Part shown: piece by piece, positions 1 to 8,451 of the stretch
Numbering within the stretch: the stretch's first letter is position 1
How the letters are laid out: each line of letters starts with the position of its first letter
IMG/VR virus record: IMGVR_UViG_3300001848_000142
Span: 1 to 24,396 of that record
Length of the DNA stretch: 24,396 bases
Direction: 5' to 3' (one strand)
Source: a virus
Notes under the pieces: generated by a model
Databases searched by the model: none
What the model was told of the DNA's origin: nothing
The model's input: the letters and a program-made list of their open reading frames with translations, nothing else
Translations under genes and position numbers: made by a program

Positions 1-690
1 GCCAGCAATAATTGTCTTAACTTCTGGCATATGTGGAACAGCAGCCACAAGATTATCTACTCGCTTCCATCTCTTAAATGTTTGTAGAGAAAGAATTTGA
101 TTCTCTCTTCGTGAAAAAGGAATGGTAGATCTAACAGAAGACTTCTGTGGATTTACAATTAACATCCTGGGAATTTCCATCTGTTCTGCTGAGTTCCAGG
201 CAGAAGGATGAACACAAGCTAATCCGGAAATCTTGTCCTTGATCTTCCAGATCCAAGGATAATACTTTAAAAGATTCCCATCGTGTACAATAACAATCTG
301 TTTAACCCTGGAATCCACATTTCGGATCATTCGAACCCAATCTGTTTCTCCTTCTGTTTCCTGACATTTAAACCCGAAAATAGATTCCCAGATAATAATG
401 TCGAACCCATTTGCTTTCTGGATAAATCTATCTACCCAGGCAGAAGAAAGAAAAGGTTCATAGGCAACTCCCCATCCATTTCCTTGATGAATGGGAAGAT
501 TAGATCCTTCGCCTTTTACATAATTAACAAGAGACTTAGTTAATTTAGACCCTTCTTTCTTAGAAGGTTTAACACATACCAATTCCACTTGATGACCAAG
601 ATCTTTAAATCCTGCCATTAACTGTTCTGTGTGATTAATGATTCCACCGTAATTGTTAAAGTCATGAACAACGAATAATATTTTTTTCAT
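1..690 (-). CDS. GT-B glycosyltransferase (GT4-like), 3' end outside window
   Basis: Reading leftward from ATG 688-690 gives 230 codons with no stop, so the gene is cut by the left window edge. The N-terminus (MKKILFVVHDFNNYGGIINH) is a beta strand followed by a Gly-Gly loop, typical of the N-terminal Rossmann domain of GT-B enzymes. Near residues 190-230, RENQILSLQTFKRWKRVDNL followed by a predicted strand ending in IIAG matches the start of the nucleotide-sugar-binding C-terminal domain of GT4 enzymes. It starts 2 nt after the dioxygenase stop, so the two are probably co-transcribed. Family-level call is fairly secure; sugar and acceptor are unknown. I infer that it glycosylates the base oxidised by the upstream dioxygenase; a role in surface glycan synthesis is the alternative. 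Confidence 0.72.
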   Translation of the reverse strand, partial: MKKILFVVHDFNNYGGIINHTEQLMAGFKDLGHQVELVCVKPSKKEGSKLTKSLVNYVKGEGSNLPIHQGNGWGVAYEPFLSSAWVDRFIQKANGFDIIIWESIFGFKCQETEGETDWVRMIRNVDSRVKQIVIVHDGNLLKYYPWIWKIKDKISGLACVHPSAWNSAEQMEIPRMLIVNPQKSSVRSTIPFSRRENQILSLQTFKRWKRVDNLVAAVPHMPEVKTIIAG

Positions 691-692
691 GT

Positions 693-1994
693 TTAAATGT
701 CCAGTGTAGCAAATGTTCCAATGTGCATTTGATCTGCATATTCATGTAATCCAGATTCCATGAGATAATCTCTCCAATCAACAGATTCCCACATACCCGC
801 AGAGATTCCATTCCACTTGTCATGCCAATTCGGATGATTCTTGTTTAACCTGCGAGACTCAACGAAATTAAATCTTGCTTCTTCATATGCTTTAGATTTA
901 CACTCAGACATCTTCTCACGCATATAACACACGACAGAAATTCTTTCGCCTTCTCCGGTGATAGGAGTATTGCCATGAATTTCGTGGACGTCCATCATAA
1001 TTAAATCTCCAGGCTGGACATCTACCGCAGCACGGAAAGCAGGGAAAACAAGATATGCCCCACCATAAGGAATCCCATTAGAAACTACAGATAGATTACC
1101 GAAGCCAGTGGGCAGATCACCAGCGTCTCTATGTGCTGCAGTTCTATATGTTTTGTTAACGGTGATCGTAGTATATGCAGAATTACCGATCCTGAAAGCT
1201 GGATCCAAGTTAGCTACTTCTTTATTTTGAGCAGCCCATCTGCCTGGAATTAATTCATTAAATAATTCAGAAATCCTCTCAATAAAAGGAACAGCAGTAC
1301 TAAACTTGTTGCTTTGATGAGAAGTGTAAGAAGTCGTGCGGCAATACGGAATACGGGGATAGCGATCAAAATAACCAGCAATACCACTGTGAACGGGATT
1401 AGCATATGATGTATCAGAAATCCAATCATTTACTTTTTCTACCTCTTTTAATCTTTCTTCCCAAGGCAATGTTTTTGTGACTGATGCCCAACTTTCAAAG
1501 TCAAATCCTTTTGGTCTTTTAAGAGTTAACCAGACTTGACCTCTAGACCCAACTTCTGTTGAATCTTTGTATTTGACAAATGCTTCTGCTACAGGATCAT
1601 CACCAGTTACAGTAGTTACATTTCCGGAAAGAATATCTAGAACTCTTTCTTGAACTAAAGTAACCCAATCTCTGCCAGTAGATTTTTCAGTTCTAGGACC
1701 AGCAGCAATCCCACGATTCTGAGATTCAACAGCAGCATCTCTTAATCCAGAGTATGCTTGTTTTTGCATCTCTTGAGAGAAAACTCCCTTACGGAATTTA
1801 AGTAGGAGGTAATCTTCTAAATTAGGATTCTTATCTGTAGGAGGAATAGGTTTATACACATCACAATCTTCTTGAAGAAGTACATCGTAATGTGATTCGT
1901 CCAAGAAAGTTCCCAGTAGATCCTCGACCCTTGTGTTTGTGCCTGGGACGCATTCCCACTTCTTTTCTAGAAAAATCTGTTTTGGTTTCTTCAT
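693..1994 (-). CDS. TET/JBP-family 2-oxoglutarate/Fe(II) dioxygenase (thymine/5mC hydroxylase-like)
   Basis: 433 aa from ATG 1992-1994. The C-terminal half carries the full double-stranded beta-helix signature: H288-x-D290 in the motif AAHRDAGD, distal H340 in VHEIHGNTP, and R351 in GERISVVCYMR, which would bind 2-oxoglutarate. The preceding GYFDRYPRIPYCR and TTITVNKTYRTAAHRDAGD, and the following GGAYLVFPAF and VDVQPGDLIMMDVHE, resemble the kinetoplastid JBP and phage TET-like group rather than prolyl hydroxylases. Such enzymes hydroxylate the methyl group of thymine or 5-methylcytosine in DNA. The N-terminal ~190 residues are not recognised. The frame extends upstream to a TTG at 2030 and an ATG at 2012; 1994 is chosen because an almost consensus promoter ends just before it. 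The neighbouring glycosyltransferase suggests hydroxylation followed by glycosylation. Confidence 0.8.
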   Translation of the reverse strand: MKKPKQIFLEKKWECVPGTNTRVEDLLGTFLDESHYDVLLQEDCDVYKPIPPTDKNPNLEDYLLLKFRKGVFSQEMQKQAYSGLRDAAVESQNRGIAAGPRTEKSTGRDWVTLVQERVLDILSGNVTTVTGDDPVAEAFVKYKDSTEVGSRGQVWLTLKRPKGFDFESWASVTKTLPWEERLKEVEKVNDWISDTSYANPVHSGIAGYFDRYPRIPYCRTTSYTSHQSNKFSTAVPFIERISELFNELIPGRWAAQNKEVANLDPAFRIGNSAYTTITVNKTYRTAAHRDAGDLPTGFGNLSVVSNGIPYGGAYLVFPAFRAAVDVQPGDLIMMDVHEIHGNTPITGEGERISVVCYMREKMSECKSKAYEEARFNFVESRRLNKNHPNWHDKWNGISAGMWESVDWRDYLMESGLHEYADQMHIGTFATLDI

Positions 1995-2000
1995 ACTTTT

Positions 2001-2030
2001 ATTATACCTCATTATTATATAGATTGTCAA
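2001..2030 (-). promoter_or_regulatory. sigma70-like promoter abutting the TET/JBP start codon
   Basis: On the minus strand TTGACA (2025-2030) and TATAAT (2001-2006) are separated by 18 bp. Six bases follow before the ATG at 1994, so the expected +1 coincides with the start codon. The -35 box contains the stop codon of the upstream 78-aa gene. A GAGG lies just upstream of the -10 box and could serve read-through mRNA as a long-spaced ribosome site. Confidence 0.6.
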
Positions 2031-2263
2031 ATATTATCTATATCGTCTAATGATTCTCTATATTCTTTCTCAGAAATAGGTTCATCTGTATATTTCATTA
2101 ATTCATATTCACACCAGGTAACCAACTTAGCTAGGATCTTAGACAATTCAAATAGAATTGATGCGATGCCCTGGAAAAAGAATAAGAAAGCTATTACAAC
2201 AAAATGTAAAATTAATACAATAAGAGAAAAAATTCCTATTGTGAATATGCTAAAGTATGCCAT
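2027..2263 (-). CDS. small membrane protein, unknown function
   Basis: 78 aa from ATG 2261-2263, with a good ribosome site (GGGAGA about 6 nt upstream). Residues ~4-32 are very hydrophobic (runs such as IFSLIVLILHFVVIAFLFFF), giving one long or two short membrane segments. An amphipathic stretch and an acidic C-terminal tail (SEKEYRESLDDIDNI) follow and are probably cytoplasmic. It sits 12 nt after the helicase stop and its own stop lies in the promoter of the dioxygenase gene. No family recognised; it could be an early membrane-active phage peptide, but nothing shows a specific role. Confidence 0.6.
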   Translation of the reverse strand: MAYFSIFTIGIFSLIVLILHFVVIAFLFFFQGIASILFELSKILAKLVTWCEYELMKYTDEPISEKEYRESLDDIDNI

Positions 2264-2275
2264 TACAATTCTCCC

Positions 2276-4123
2276 TTAGAATTTGAAACTATTGAACTTA
2301 GCTTTTAAATCAGGTTTACCAGAATATCCAGTTGTATCAAAAGAAGAATCATCTACTGTAGATCCGAATGATTCGTCTGCTGATCCTGCTATCTCGTATA
2401 ACCTCATCTTAGATCTATCAACACCCACAAAGAATTTCTTGTTCATTGAAACATCGTTGTATCTATTCTTTAATTGTTTGACCATTAACTGAGATAACTT
2501 TTCTAATTCGTCTGTATTAATCAAGGCAAACATAAAGTCTGCTGTTGCTGGCAATCCAAAGGATTCAGAAGTATCTGTTAGCTCTACGTCTGAAGAAGAA
2601 AACCCTGTTCTGTTTGTTTGTGTTGCAGTAACTACAGGAACTCCAAATTCAACTGCTAACCCACGGATTTCTTCCGCAATAGATTTAATCATAACATAAG
2701 TGTTTACTTGTGGAGAAAACTTAACTCTTGAAGAAGAACAAATATTCAGATAATCGATGTAGATAATATCAGGAACAAACTTTTTCTTAAGAGCTAATTC
2801 ATTTAACAAATGACGGAAATGATTTACATTTGCTGAAGAAGTGGGATATTCTTTAACAATTAATTTGCCTGCGACTCTTTTCTGTGCTGACGAAATTAAT
2901 TTAACATATTGTTCTTTTGAGATAAGATGTAGATTCTCTAAAGAAATATCCAGTATGTTTGCGTCAATTCTTTCGGCGATTTTTTCTTCTGCCATTTCTA
3001 ATGTAATGTACAGCACATTTTTACCTTGAACCAAATTAGATGTTGCAAAGTGACACATCGCCAAGGATTTTCCGACATTAGTATTATGCGAAGAAATTCC
3101 ATTAGTATAATATCTGTGGTTGGGATGATCTACTTGAATATCAACAATTGGAATATATTTTCCTGTCTTGACAACAGACCCCAATTTAAATTTACCGTCA
3201 TCTGTTAATACTGGAAATTCTTGTGGTGATAATGTTTTAAATTTAGGGTTATTCCATTCTTTTGCCAATTTCCAACCATTGTCAGTTTCGAATAGATGAT
3301 TTTCATTACATCTGACTGTTGGTTTTCCTTCTACATACAATACATATTCTTCCCATATTCCTTTATCTACATAAGAATTGACAGGAACCCAACCGTCAGG
3401 CGAATCTACAAGAACCTCGTAATCTTCTAATAACTCTGAAATTTCAGAAATATTGACGATTTTTTCTTCCCACTTAGTATAATTATGCATATTTTTATAT
3501 AAATACCTGAATCTAATTTTAACTTTTGTATCAGGGTGCACACAACCAGCTAAAATTACATTCAAAGTTTTCTTCGGCAATCCGCCCTTTGTAATATCAT
3601 TTAACTGACTAATATCAAAGGGAATCTTTTCTTCTTTACGATGATAGAAGTCATATCTAGCCTCGTAATCTTCAATGAAATCGTGACCAACTGTTGGATC
3701 AAAAGAAACAGCGAGCGCTTCTTTTAATAGATCTGGAATAATTCCTTTATCTTTTTTCTCTTTTTTGTCTGAGATAATATGGATAGATTCTAGAACTGCA
3801 TTATGAATTGCTTGTTCTTTACAGAAATCTTCTGTCTTAGAAATTAACCATTCTAGATTATTCTCTTCGCCTTCTACATAATCATCTAGAACTTCTGTTG
3901 TGGATCGAATCTCTTCTTCTTTAAGAGAAGAATCAGAAAGGATTACTCTAAGAGCTTCAATTGTTGGAGCTTCGTTATAGGTTCCAATGAAATTGGAGAT
4001 TTGTTTAAATAATGTTTTGTGTGTGAAGTCGGAAAAGTATTCCGACTTCAGATAAGGAAGAGTTGCACGGAAATAATTCTCATTTAATAAAAGCGACTTC
4101 AGAATCAGATTTTCTATTTGCAT
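2276..4123 (-). CDS. 41: replicative DnaB-type helicase (T4 gp41-like) interrupted by a mini-intein
   Basis: The 615-aa precursor is a ~461-aa gp41/DnaB-family helicase plus a 154-aa intein. The extein N-domain (residues 1-193) ends in KKTLNVILAG. The C-domain resumes at T348 with TNVGKSLAMCHF, completing the Walker A P-loop, then VLYITLEMAEEK, Walker B (PDIIYIDYLNIC) and a RecA-fold core with VTATQTNR. The hexamer would unwind the fork ahead of gp43 and activate primase. It follows uvsX and a 121-aa gene, overlapping the latter by 44 nt, an order known from T4-like phages. The start has a good Shine-Dalgarno (GAGAAGG). The uninterrupted P-loop exists only after splicing, so the precursor should be inactive as an ATPase. 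Confidence 0.93.
   Translation of the reverse strand: MQIENLILKSLLLNENYFRATLPYLKSEYFSDFTHKTLFKQISNFIGTYNEAPTIEALRVILSDSSLKEEEIRSTTEVLDDYVEGEENNLEWLISKTEDFCKEQAIHNAVLESIHIISDKKEKKDKGIIPDLLKEALAVSFDPTVGHDFIEDYEARYDFYHRKEEKIPFDISQLNDITKGGLPKKTLNVILAGCVHPDTKVKIRFRYLYKNMHNYTKWEEKIVNISEISELLEDYEVLVDSPDGWVPVNSYVDKGIWEEYVLYVEGKPTVRCNENHLFETDNGWKLAKEWNNPKFKTLSPQEFPVLTDDGKFKLGSVVKTGKYIPIVDIQVDHPNHRYYTNGISSHNTNVGKSLAMCHFATSNLVQGKNVLYITLEMAEEKIAERIDANILDISLENLHLISKEQYVKLISSAQKRVAGKLIVKEYPTSSANVNHFRHLLNELALKKKFVPDIIYIDYLNICSSSRVKFSPQVNTYVMIKSIAEEIRGLAVEFGVPVVTATQTNRTGFSSSDVELTDTSESFGLPATADFMFALINTDELEKLSQLMVKQLKNRYNDVSMNKKFFVGVDRSKMRLYEIAGSADESFGSTVDDSSFDTTGYSGKPDLKAKFNSFKF
3083..3544 (-). other. mini-intein in helicase Walker A loop
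   Basis: In-frame insertion of residues C194-N347 of the helicase precursor. Block A begins CVHPDTKVKIRF. A block-B-like segment is GKPTVRCNENHLFETDNGW. Block F is IPIVDIQVDHPNHRYYTNGI and block G ends SSHN followed by T (+1). The nucleophiles would be Cys1, Asn154 with penultimate His, and Thr+1. There is no LAGLIDADG or HNH motif and 154 residues leaves no room for a homing endonuclease, so it is a mini-intein. The junctions rebuild AG-TNVGKS, a standard P-loop, which fixes the boundaries. Confidence 0.92.
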
Positions 4124-4445
4124 TTACCTTCTCATTTTCAATAGCAGACTTAATAGCATTTGTTACAATCTTTCCCACGGTTTTCTTTATAAACAACTCT
4201 AAAGTATTAGGATTAGCGATTGTATCATATGGATTATATACTACTTCATACTCAAAAGTCAACTTGTCAGTACCCAAATCGAATTTTGCTACTTCTACAA
4301 TAATTCCTTTGTGTCTGCCTTCTTCTAATCGAATAAGAAGATTTAAATTATCTTCCTTCTTCTTCTTGTTCTCTACTAAGAAAAAAGAGCATTTAAGATC
4401 TGGCAAAGACACATATTGGTAATTTTCTGGCTTCTTCTTTGGCAT
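4080..4445 (-). CDS. conserved-position unknown protein between uvsX and gene 41
   Basis: 121 aa, starting 1 nt after the uvsX stop and overlapping the helicase start by 44 nt, so translation of the three is probably coupled. Lys-rich, with a beta-rich middle (LNLLIRLEEGRHKGIIVEVAKFDLG) and a helical C-terminal part ending in a basic and polar tail. No membrane segment, which argues against T4 gp40 although the position is the same. No family recognised. Its location points to a replication or recombination role, but this rests on context alone. Confidence 0.7.
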   Translation of the reverse strand: MPKKKPENYQYVSLPDLKCSFFLVENKKKKEDNLNLLIRLEEGRHKGIIVEVAKFDLGTDKLTFEYEVVYNPYDTIANPNTLELFIKKTVGKIVTNAIKSAIENEKVNANRKSDSEVAFIK

Positions 4446-4446
4446 A

Positions 4447-5448
4447 TTATTCTTCTTCTTTCCACAGCTTAGTATTCAGGGAATATTTATTGATAACCCA
4501 TTGTTTAAACTCATCTGATGACAACAATTCTTCTGCAACTCCACCAAAGTCGTCAGATCGGAATTTTTGTTTACCATACTGATACCACCCCTTTGATGGG
4601 TTAGTAACAACACCCGATTCTAATCCCATGTCTAATAGACCAGAATACTTAGAAATACCATCCTCTAATGAGAATTCAACTGGAATCTTGGACTTTTCTT
4701 TTACAAATCGAGACTTTTCAATATTAATGATAAAGTTAAATCCAACAACTTCCTTTCCGTCTTTGTCTTGCTGACGACCAATGATGTAAATGTTATCTGC
4801 GGAGTAATAAATTCCAGTTCCGCCTGACACAACATCCTTCGGGAATAAACCCATTTCTTTGTAAGTATGATTAATCACAATCATCGGGATGTTCTTCATC
4901 TTGATATGTGGAGTAACAATACGGAAAAGAGATTTCATTTCCTTAGCACGAGTCATATCAGCTGCTGAGTTTTCGTCTAGAGCATTTTGTGCTTCTTTCT
5001 TTGAAGCTAGATTACCAACAGAATCAACAATGATAATAACTTTGTCTGCAGGAGTTAAATCGTTTAACTGTTTTGCTAGATCAAACTTTAACTCTTCGAT
5101 ATTTGTAATAGGAGTATGTGCCACTCTGGCTACATCAATTCCCATGTTCTCGAAGTAAGCCTGTGGCGCACCAAATTCGTTGTCATAAAAAAGCATAACT
5201 GCATCTGGATATTTCTCCATATATGCCTTGCCAAGAAGCAGAGCAAAAGAAGATTTAAAGTGCTTTGATGGTCCGGCGAATACAGTTACGCCAGGAACAA
5301 ATCCTCCGTCTAATCGCCCAGAAAGAGCCACATTAATAGCAGGAATAGGAGTAGTTACTTCTTCTTGCTGTGTGAATACAGTTGATTCTCCAAATTTGGA
5401 AGTGCTTTTAATTGTGCTGTTCTGTAAAATTTTATCTAAAAGTGACAT
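4447..5448 (-). CDS. uvsX: UvsX RecA-like recombinase
   Basis: 333 aa, somewhat shorter than T4 UvsX (about 390). Walker A is AGPSKHFKSSFA near residues 58-68, the GPSKxFKS form typical of UvsX. Walker B is KVIIIVDSVGN near residue 140. A later NHTYKEMGLFPKD and a GGTGIYYSADNIYIIGR segment fit the RecA core. The C-terminus is acidic (LWKEEE). It forms the presynaptic filament on ssDNA with UvsY and drives strand invasion for recombination-dependent replication. It has its own promoter inside the end of gene 43 and a strong GAGG ribosome site 5 nt before the ATG. Confidence 0.95.
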   Translation of the reverse strand: MSLLDKILQNSTIKSTSKFGESTVFTQQEEVTTPIPAINVALSGRLDGGFVPGVTVFAGPSKHFKSSFALLLGKAYMEKYPDAVMLFYDNEFGAPQAYFENMGIDVARVAHTPITNIEELKFDLAKQLNDLTPADKVIIIVDSVGNLASKKEAQNALDENSAADMTRAKEMKSLFRIVTPHIKMKNIPMIVINHTYKEMGLFPKDVVSGGTGIYYSADNIYIIGRQQDKDGKEVVGFNFIINIEKSRFVKEKSKIPVEFSLEDGISKYSGLLDMGLESGVVTNPSKGWYQYGKQKFRSDDFGGVAEELLSSDEFKQWVINKYSLNTKLWKEEE

Positions 5449-5463
5449 ATTTCCTCTATTAAT

Positions 5464-5492
5464 ATTATACTACTAACTGAAAAAAGAGTCAA
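5464..5492 (-). promoter_or_regulatory. promoter for uvsX
   Basis: TTGACT (5487-5492), 17-bp spacer, TATAAT (5464-5469) on the minus strand, 15 nt upstream of the ATG with GAGG in between. The -35 box lies within the 3' end of the DNA polymerase gene. Confidence 0.68.
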
Positions 5493-7995
5493 GCGTTGCG
5501 ATCTTTTCGTGTTGCCAACCAATTGCATTTAATATATGTGAGATTGGATCCAAGAAAGTTTTCTCAAATTGCTTTTCCCAATCTACAGAATCTTCCAATT
5601 CAAATTCTTTCGGTAGAACAGAATTAAATGAAATGACATCTTCGTGTATTGAATTGGGCTTCTTCAGATAAAGAAACTTAATCTTTTCTCCTTCAGTTAT
5701 CTCCGCATATTCTGTGGTTAAATTTAATTTCTTTATCATGTGATTAAACAACAAAGATCCTCTCACATGTATAGGAGTTGCTTTTTTGTAAATAGAAGTC
5801 TTGTCTCGATAAGTAGACAATCCATTTACAGATCTAGGAAAAGCAATCTCTTCCGGAGACATAGATTTAAATTTCTCTTTAAAATCAGAGATAAAGTTAA
5901 TCAAATCGTCCTCGCTCTTTGTCATGATAATCTTAAGAGCTTCTTTAATCTTTGCTCTACAAGACCCAGGTGTTGAAGAACGAACCGCTTCAATCCCCAT
6001 AATCTTTAACTTAGGCTCAGAATATCTAACACCTTCTGAATCCCACACATGAAGAATGTATCTTTTCTTTGCTGTCCAGATTCCACGATCTGCAATAGAT
6101 TCTCTCTTCATATACATGGTATTAGAAAACGCATTCATATAATGAGCTAATTCTGCATAAGATGTATCGATAAACGGTCCTACTTGTTCCTGACAAATCT
6201 TGTCAATTAAATTAATGATTTTATCTTTTTCGCCACTCTTAATAAATTTATCAACAATAGGATCGAAATTGATATACACGGAATCAGTATCAACAGCAAT
6301 AATATAATCTCTATCCGTCCCAAGTAATTTATTGAAATATTCATTTAATTTCCTTTCAATCCATCGAATAGACAACTGACCGGACTTTGTAATCCCTTCT
6401 GCTAATCTAGAATCATAGAACCTGAAATAAGAATTCCCCATAGCTCCATAAGCAGAATTTAAAGCAATCTTCTTAGCCATCTGAAGATTCTTGTATTTGG
6501 ATATCTTGTTGGTGTATTCTTTAATGGCTCCTGCGTTCAATTTATTCTTGTTAGCTTCTAATTCCTTCTCAGTTGCTAATTGTAATTTCTTGTATTCTTT
6601 GCGCTGATTAAACATCCACTCCATTAATTCTGGAATGAATCCCTTCTTCTCTTTAGAGAAGAGATACCCATTTGCAGCCATAGTAACATCTGAATCCATA
6701 TCCACAGAAGTTTTTTTGTTAACAAGAGAAGTTATGTCTACATGTCTATAAGAATCTTCTAACAATGTTTCCGGAGAAATATTATATTGTTGAATTAACA
6801 TAGGATAAAGAGAAGTTAAGTCAAAAGAAACGACCCAGCCATGAAACCCAATGATTGGTTCTTTTACATAAGCACCTTCAATTGAATCTGAACCTTTAGA
6901 TTCTTTTCTAGGAGGAATAACAATTCTTTTCTTAAGAAGATGATTGTAGATGATTACATCCCACATTCTTACTTGTGAGAACACATCCTCGAAATTAACC
7001 TTAGCATCATAAGCCATCGTTACTGCTAATTCAATTAACTTCATCTTGTCTTCTAACGCCATGACAAGGAAGATATCGTTTACGTTATAATCAATAAACT
7101 TTTCCCAATCAGAATTATACAGATTCTTTAGAGAACCATATTCAGAATAATCTACTTTTTTGATGCCTAATTCTATGGAAGCAATATGATCTAACTTATA
7201 GGATTCTTGATTTGTATAAGTAAATTTCTTATACAACTCCATCCAATCTAAAACAGCAATCCCAAAGATCTCATATGTTTGTTGCATCTTTCCCATGATT
7301 AAGATCTCTCTTGGCTTTAAGATACGCCAAGGAGACAACCAAGATGCTTTGTTCTCGCCAAACAATTTAGCAATACGATTTACAAGATAAGGGATATCAA
7401 AGAATTTAACATTCCATCCTGTTAAGACGTCGGGAATGTTTTCTTTCCATAACTTAATGAATCTATCTAAGAGATCGTACTCGTCCTTACATTTAATGTA
7501 GTCAAATGCTTTTGTTAATTTTAATGGAGAATATTCTCCGCAACCAAGCACTATCGCAGAATTTTGATTAGAAAATTTAATTGCAATCGCATTTATCTTT
7601 TCTTCTGTTTCTGATATTGTTGGGAATCCTCCTTCTGATTCACATTCAATATCTAGATACGCAATAACAAGATTGTTAATATCCCAAGAAATATCTTCTT
7701 TCCAGTTCTGAGAAATGAATTGATAAGGAGGTTGAATATCTCCATATACGGAGAAATTATCTGCGTCGTGTGAAGTTTGTATAAACTCCTTCACATCTTT
7801 GATTAGACCTGCATCAAAGGGAGAAACAGAATATCCATCTAGATTTTTCCAACCTGTTGGGGCATCTTTAGATTTAGCAGGAACCCAGATAGGAGGATGA
7901 AAGTCTTTTATCTCTTCGTTGATTCTTTGATTGTTTTCCCACTTTCGTAGGAATATCTTGTTACCCCAGGATTGTACATTAGTATAATGATTCAC
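5473..7995 (-). CDS. 43: family B DNA polymerase (T4 gp43-like)
   Basis: 840 aa. The 3'-5' exonuclease motifs are YLDIE (D115, E117), NVKFFD (N195-D200) and YNVND (to D307). The polymerase motifs are A: DLTSLYP at 392-398; B: KKIALNSAYG at 508-517; C: VDTDS at 568-572. All catalytic residues are present. The C-terminus ends TLDSFFS, resembling the sliding-clamp-binding tail of T4 gp43 (LDFLF). The start is GTG at 7993-7995; an in-frame TAA two codons earlier excludes extension and the first residues align with the T4 N-terminus. No Shine-Dalgarno is seen, but TATAAT lies 5 nt upstream. Confidence 0.97.
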   Translation of the reverse strand: MNHYTNVQSWGNKIFLRKWENNQRINEEIKDFHPPIWVPAKSKDAPTGWKNLDGYSVSPFDAGLIKDVKEFIQTSHDADNFSVYGDIQPPYQFISQNWKEDISWDINNLVIAYLDIECESEGGFPTISETEEKINAIAIKFSNQNSAIVLGCGEYSPLKLTKAFDYIKCKDEYDLLDRFIKLWKENIPDVLTGWNVKFFDIPYLVNRIAKLFGENKASWLSPWRILKPREILIMGKMQQTYEIFGIAVLDWMELYKKFTYTNQESYKLDHIASIELGIKKVDYSEYGSLKNLYNSDWEKFIDYNVNDIFLVMALEDKMKLIELAVTMAYDAKVNFEDVFSQVRMWDVIIYNHLLKKRIVIPPRKESKGSDSIEGAYVKEPIIGFHGWVVSFDLTSLYPMLIQQYNISPETLLEDSYRHVDITSLVNKKTSVDMDSDVTMAANGYLFSKEKKGFIPELMEWMFNQRKEYKKLQLATEKELEANKNKLNAGAIKEYTNKISKYKNLQMAKKIALNSAYGAMGNSYFRFYDSRLAEGITKSGQLSIRWIERKLNEYFNKLLGTDRDYIIAVDTDSVYINFDPIVDKFIKSGEKDKIINLIDKICQEQVGPFIDTSYAELAHYMNAFSNTMYMKRESIADRGIWTAKKRYILHVWDSEGVRYSEPKLKIMGIEAVRSSTPGSCRAKIKEALKIIMTKSEDDLINFISDFKEKFKSMSPEEIAFPRSVNGLSTYRDKTSIYKKATPIHVRGSLLFNHMIKKLNLTTEYAEITEGEKIKFLYLKKPNSIHEDVISFNSVLPKEFELEDSVDWEKQFEKTFLDPISHILNAIGWQHEKIATLDSFFS

Positions 7996-8000
7996 AATTT

Positions 8001-8028
8001 ATTATAATATAGTTTAGGTTAAAAACAA
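8001..8028 (-). promoter_or_regulatory. possible promoter abutting the gene 43 start codon
   Basis: TATAAT at 8001-8006 lies 5 nt before the GTG start, with a weaker -35 (TTGTTT, 8023-8028) at 16 bp. There is no ribosome site between them. It overlaps the end of the endolysin gene. Confidence 0.4.
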
Positions 8029-8451
8029 AGTTTTTTCTTTTGCTCTTCTTGCTGTTAAACCAGGATGATCTTTTCCGTTTACTTTATTCCATTTGGAAAA
8101 TTCGTTTGCTGCTCCAGCATAATCTTTGTTATTGATCTTCTTTAGAAGAGTAGAATTAGCAAATCCGCCAGCACCAACATTATATGTAAAAGAACATAAT
8201 GCGTCATATTGATTTTGTGTTAAAGGAACTTTTACCAATTCGTTTATTCTTTCTTCGAATTTGGATAGTCTAGATGCCAACAATTGAGTCGCTTCTTCTT
8301 CTGTTATTGTCTTGTCTTTATACTTTTGTTCTTCTTCTGGAAGAAGATCTGTGCCATAACCAATCGCTGGGTGACCAACGTCATCATAAATCTTAGAAGC
8401 AAAACCTTCAAACGATTCAATTAAAGAAATTCCATTTGTGCTTATTTTCAT
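8014..8451 (-). CDS. GH24 endolysin (T4-type lysozyme)
   Basis: 145 aa muramidase that cleaves the peptidoglycan MurNAc-GlcNAc bond for lysis. The N-terminus ESFEGFASKIYDDVGHPAIGYG matches the GH24 catalytic region: general acid E15 and D24. The third family position, usually Thr before IGYG, is Ala29 here. The C-terminal part has the family's LTQNQYDALCSFTYNVG and PGLTARRAKEKTLFL segments. There is no signal peptide or SAR segment, so release would need a holin. The ATG overlaps the stop of the metallophosphoesterase gene (ATGA), with AAAGGA as ribosome site, so the two are translationally coupled. Confidence 0.93.
   Translation of the reverse strand: MKISTNGISLIESFEGFASKIYDDVGHPAIGYGTDLLPEEEQKYKDKTITEEEATQLLASRLSKFEERINELVKVPLTQNQYDALCSFTYNVGAGGFANSTLLKKINNKDYAGAANEFSKWNKVNGKDHPGLTARRAKEKTLFLT

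Noticed and set aside
283-543. 86-codon plus-strand open frame
   Set aside because: Antisense to the glycosyltransferase, which has coherent domain features and runs the length of the region.
3498-3505. Exact TATAAATA on the plus strand
   Set aside because: It lies inside the intein coding region pointing away from any plus-strand gene; expected by chance in AT-rich DNA.
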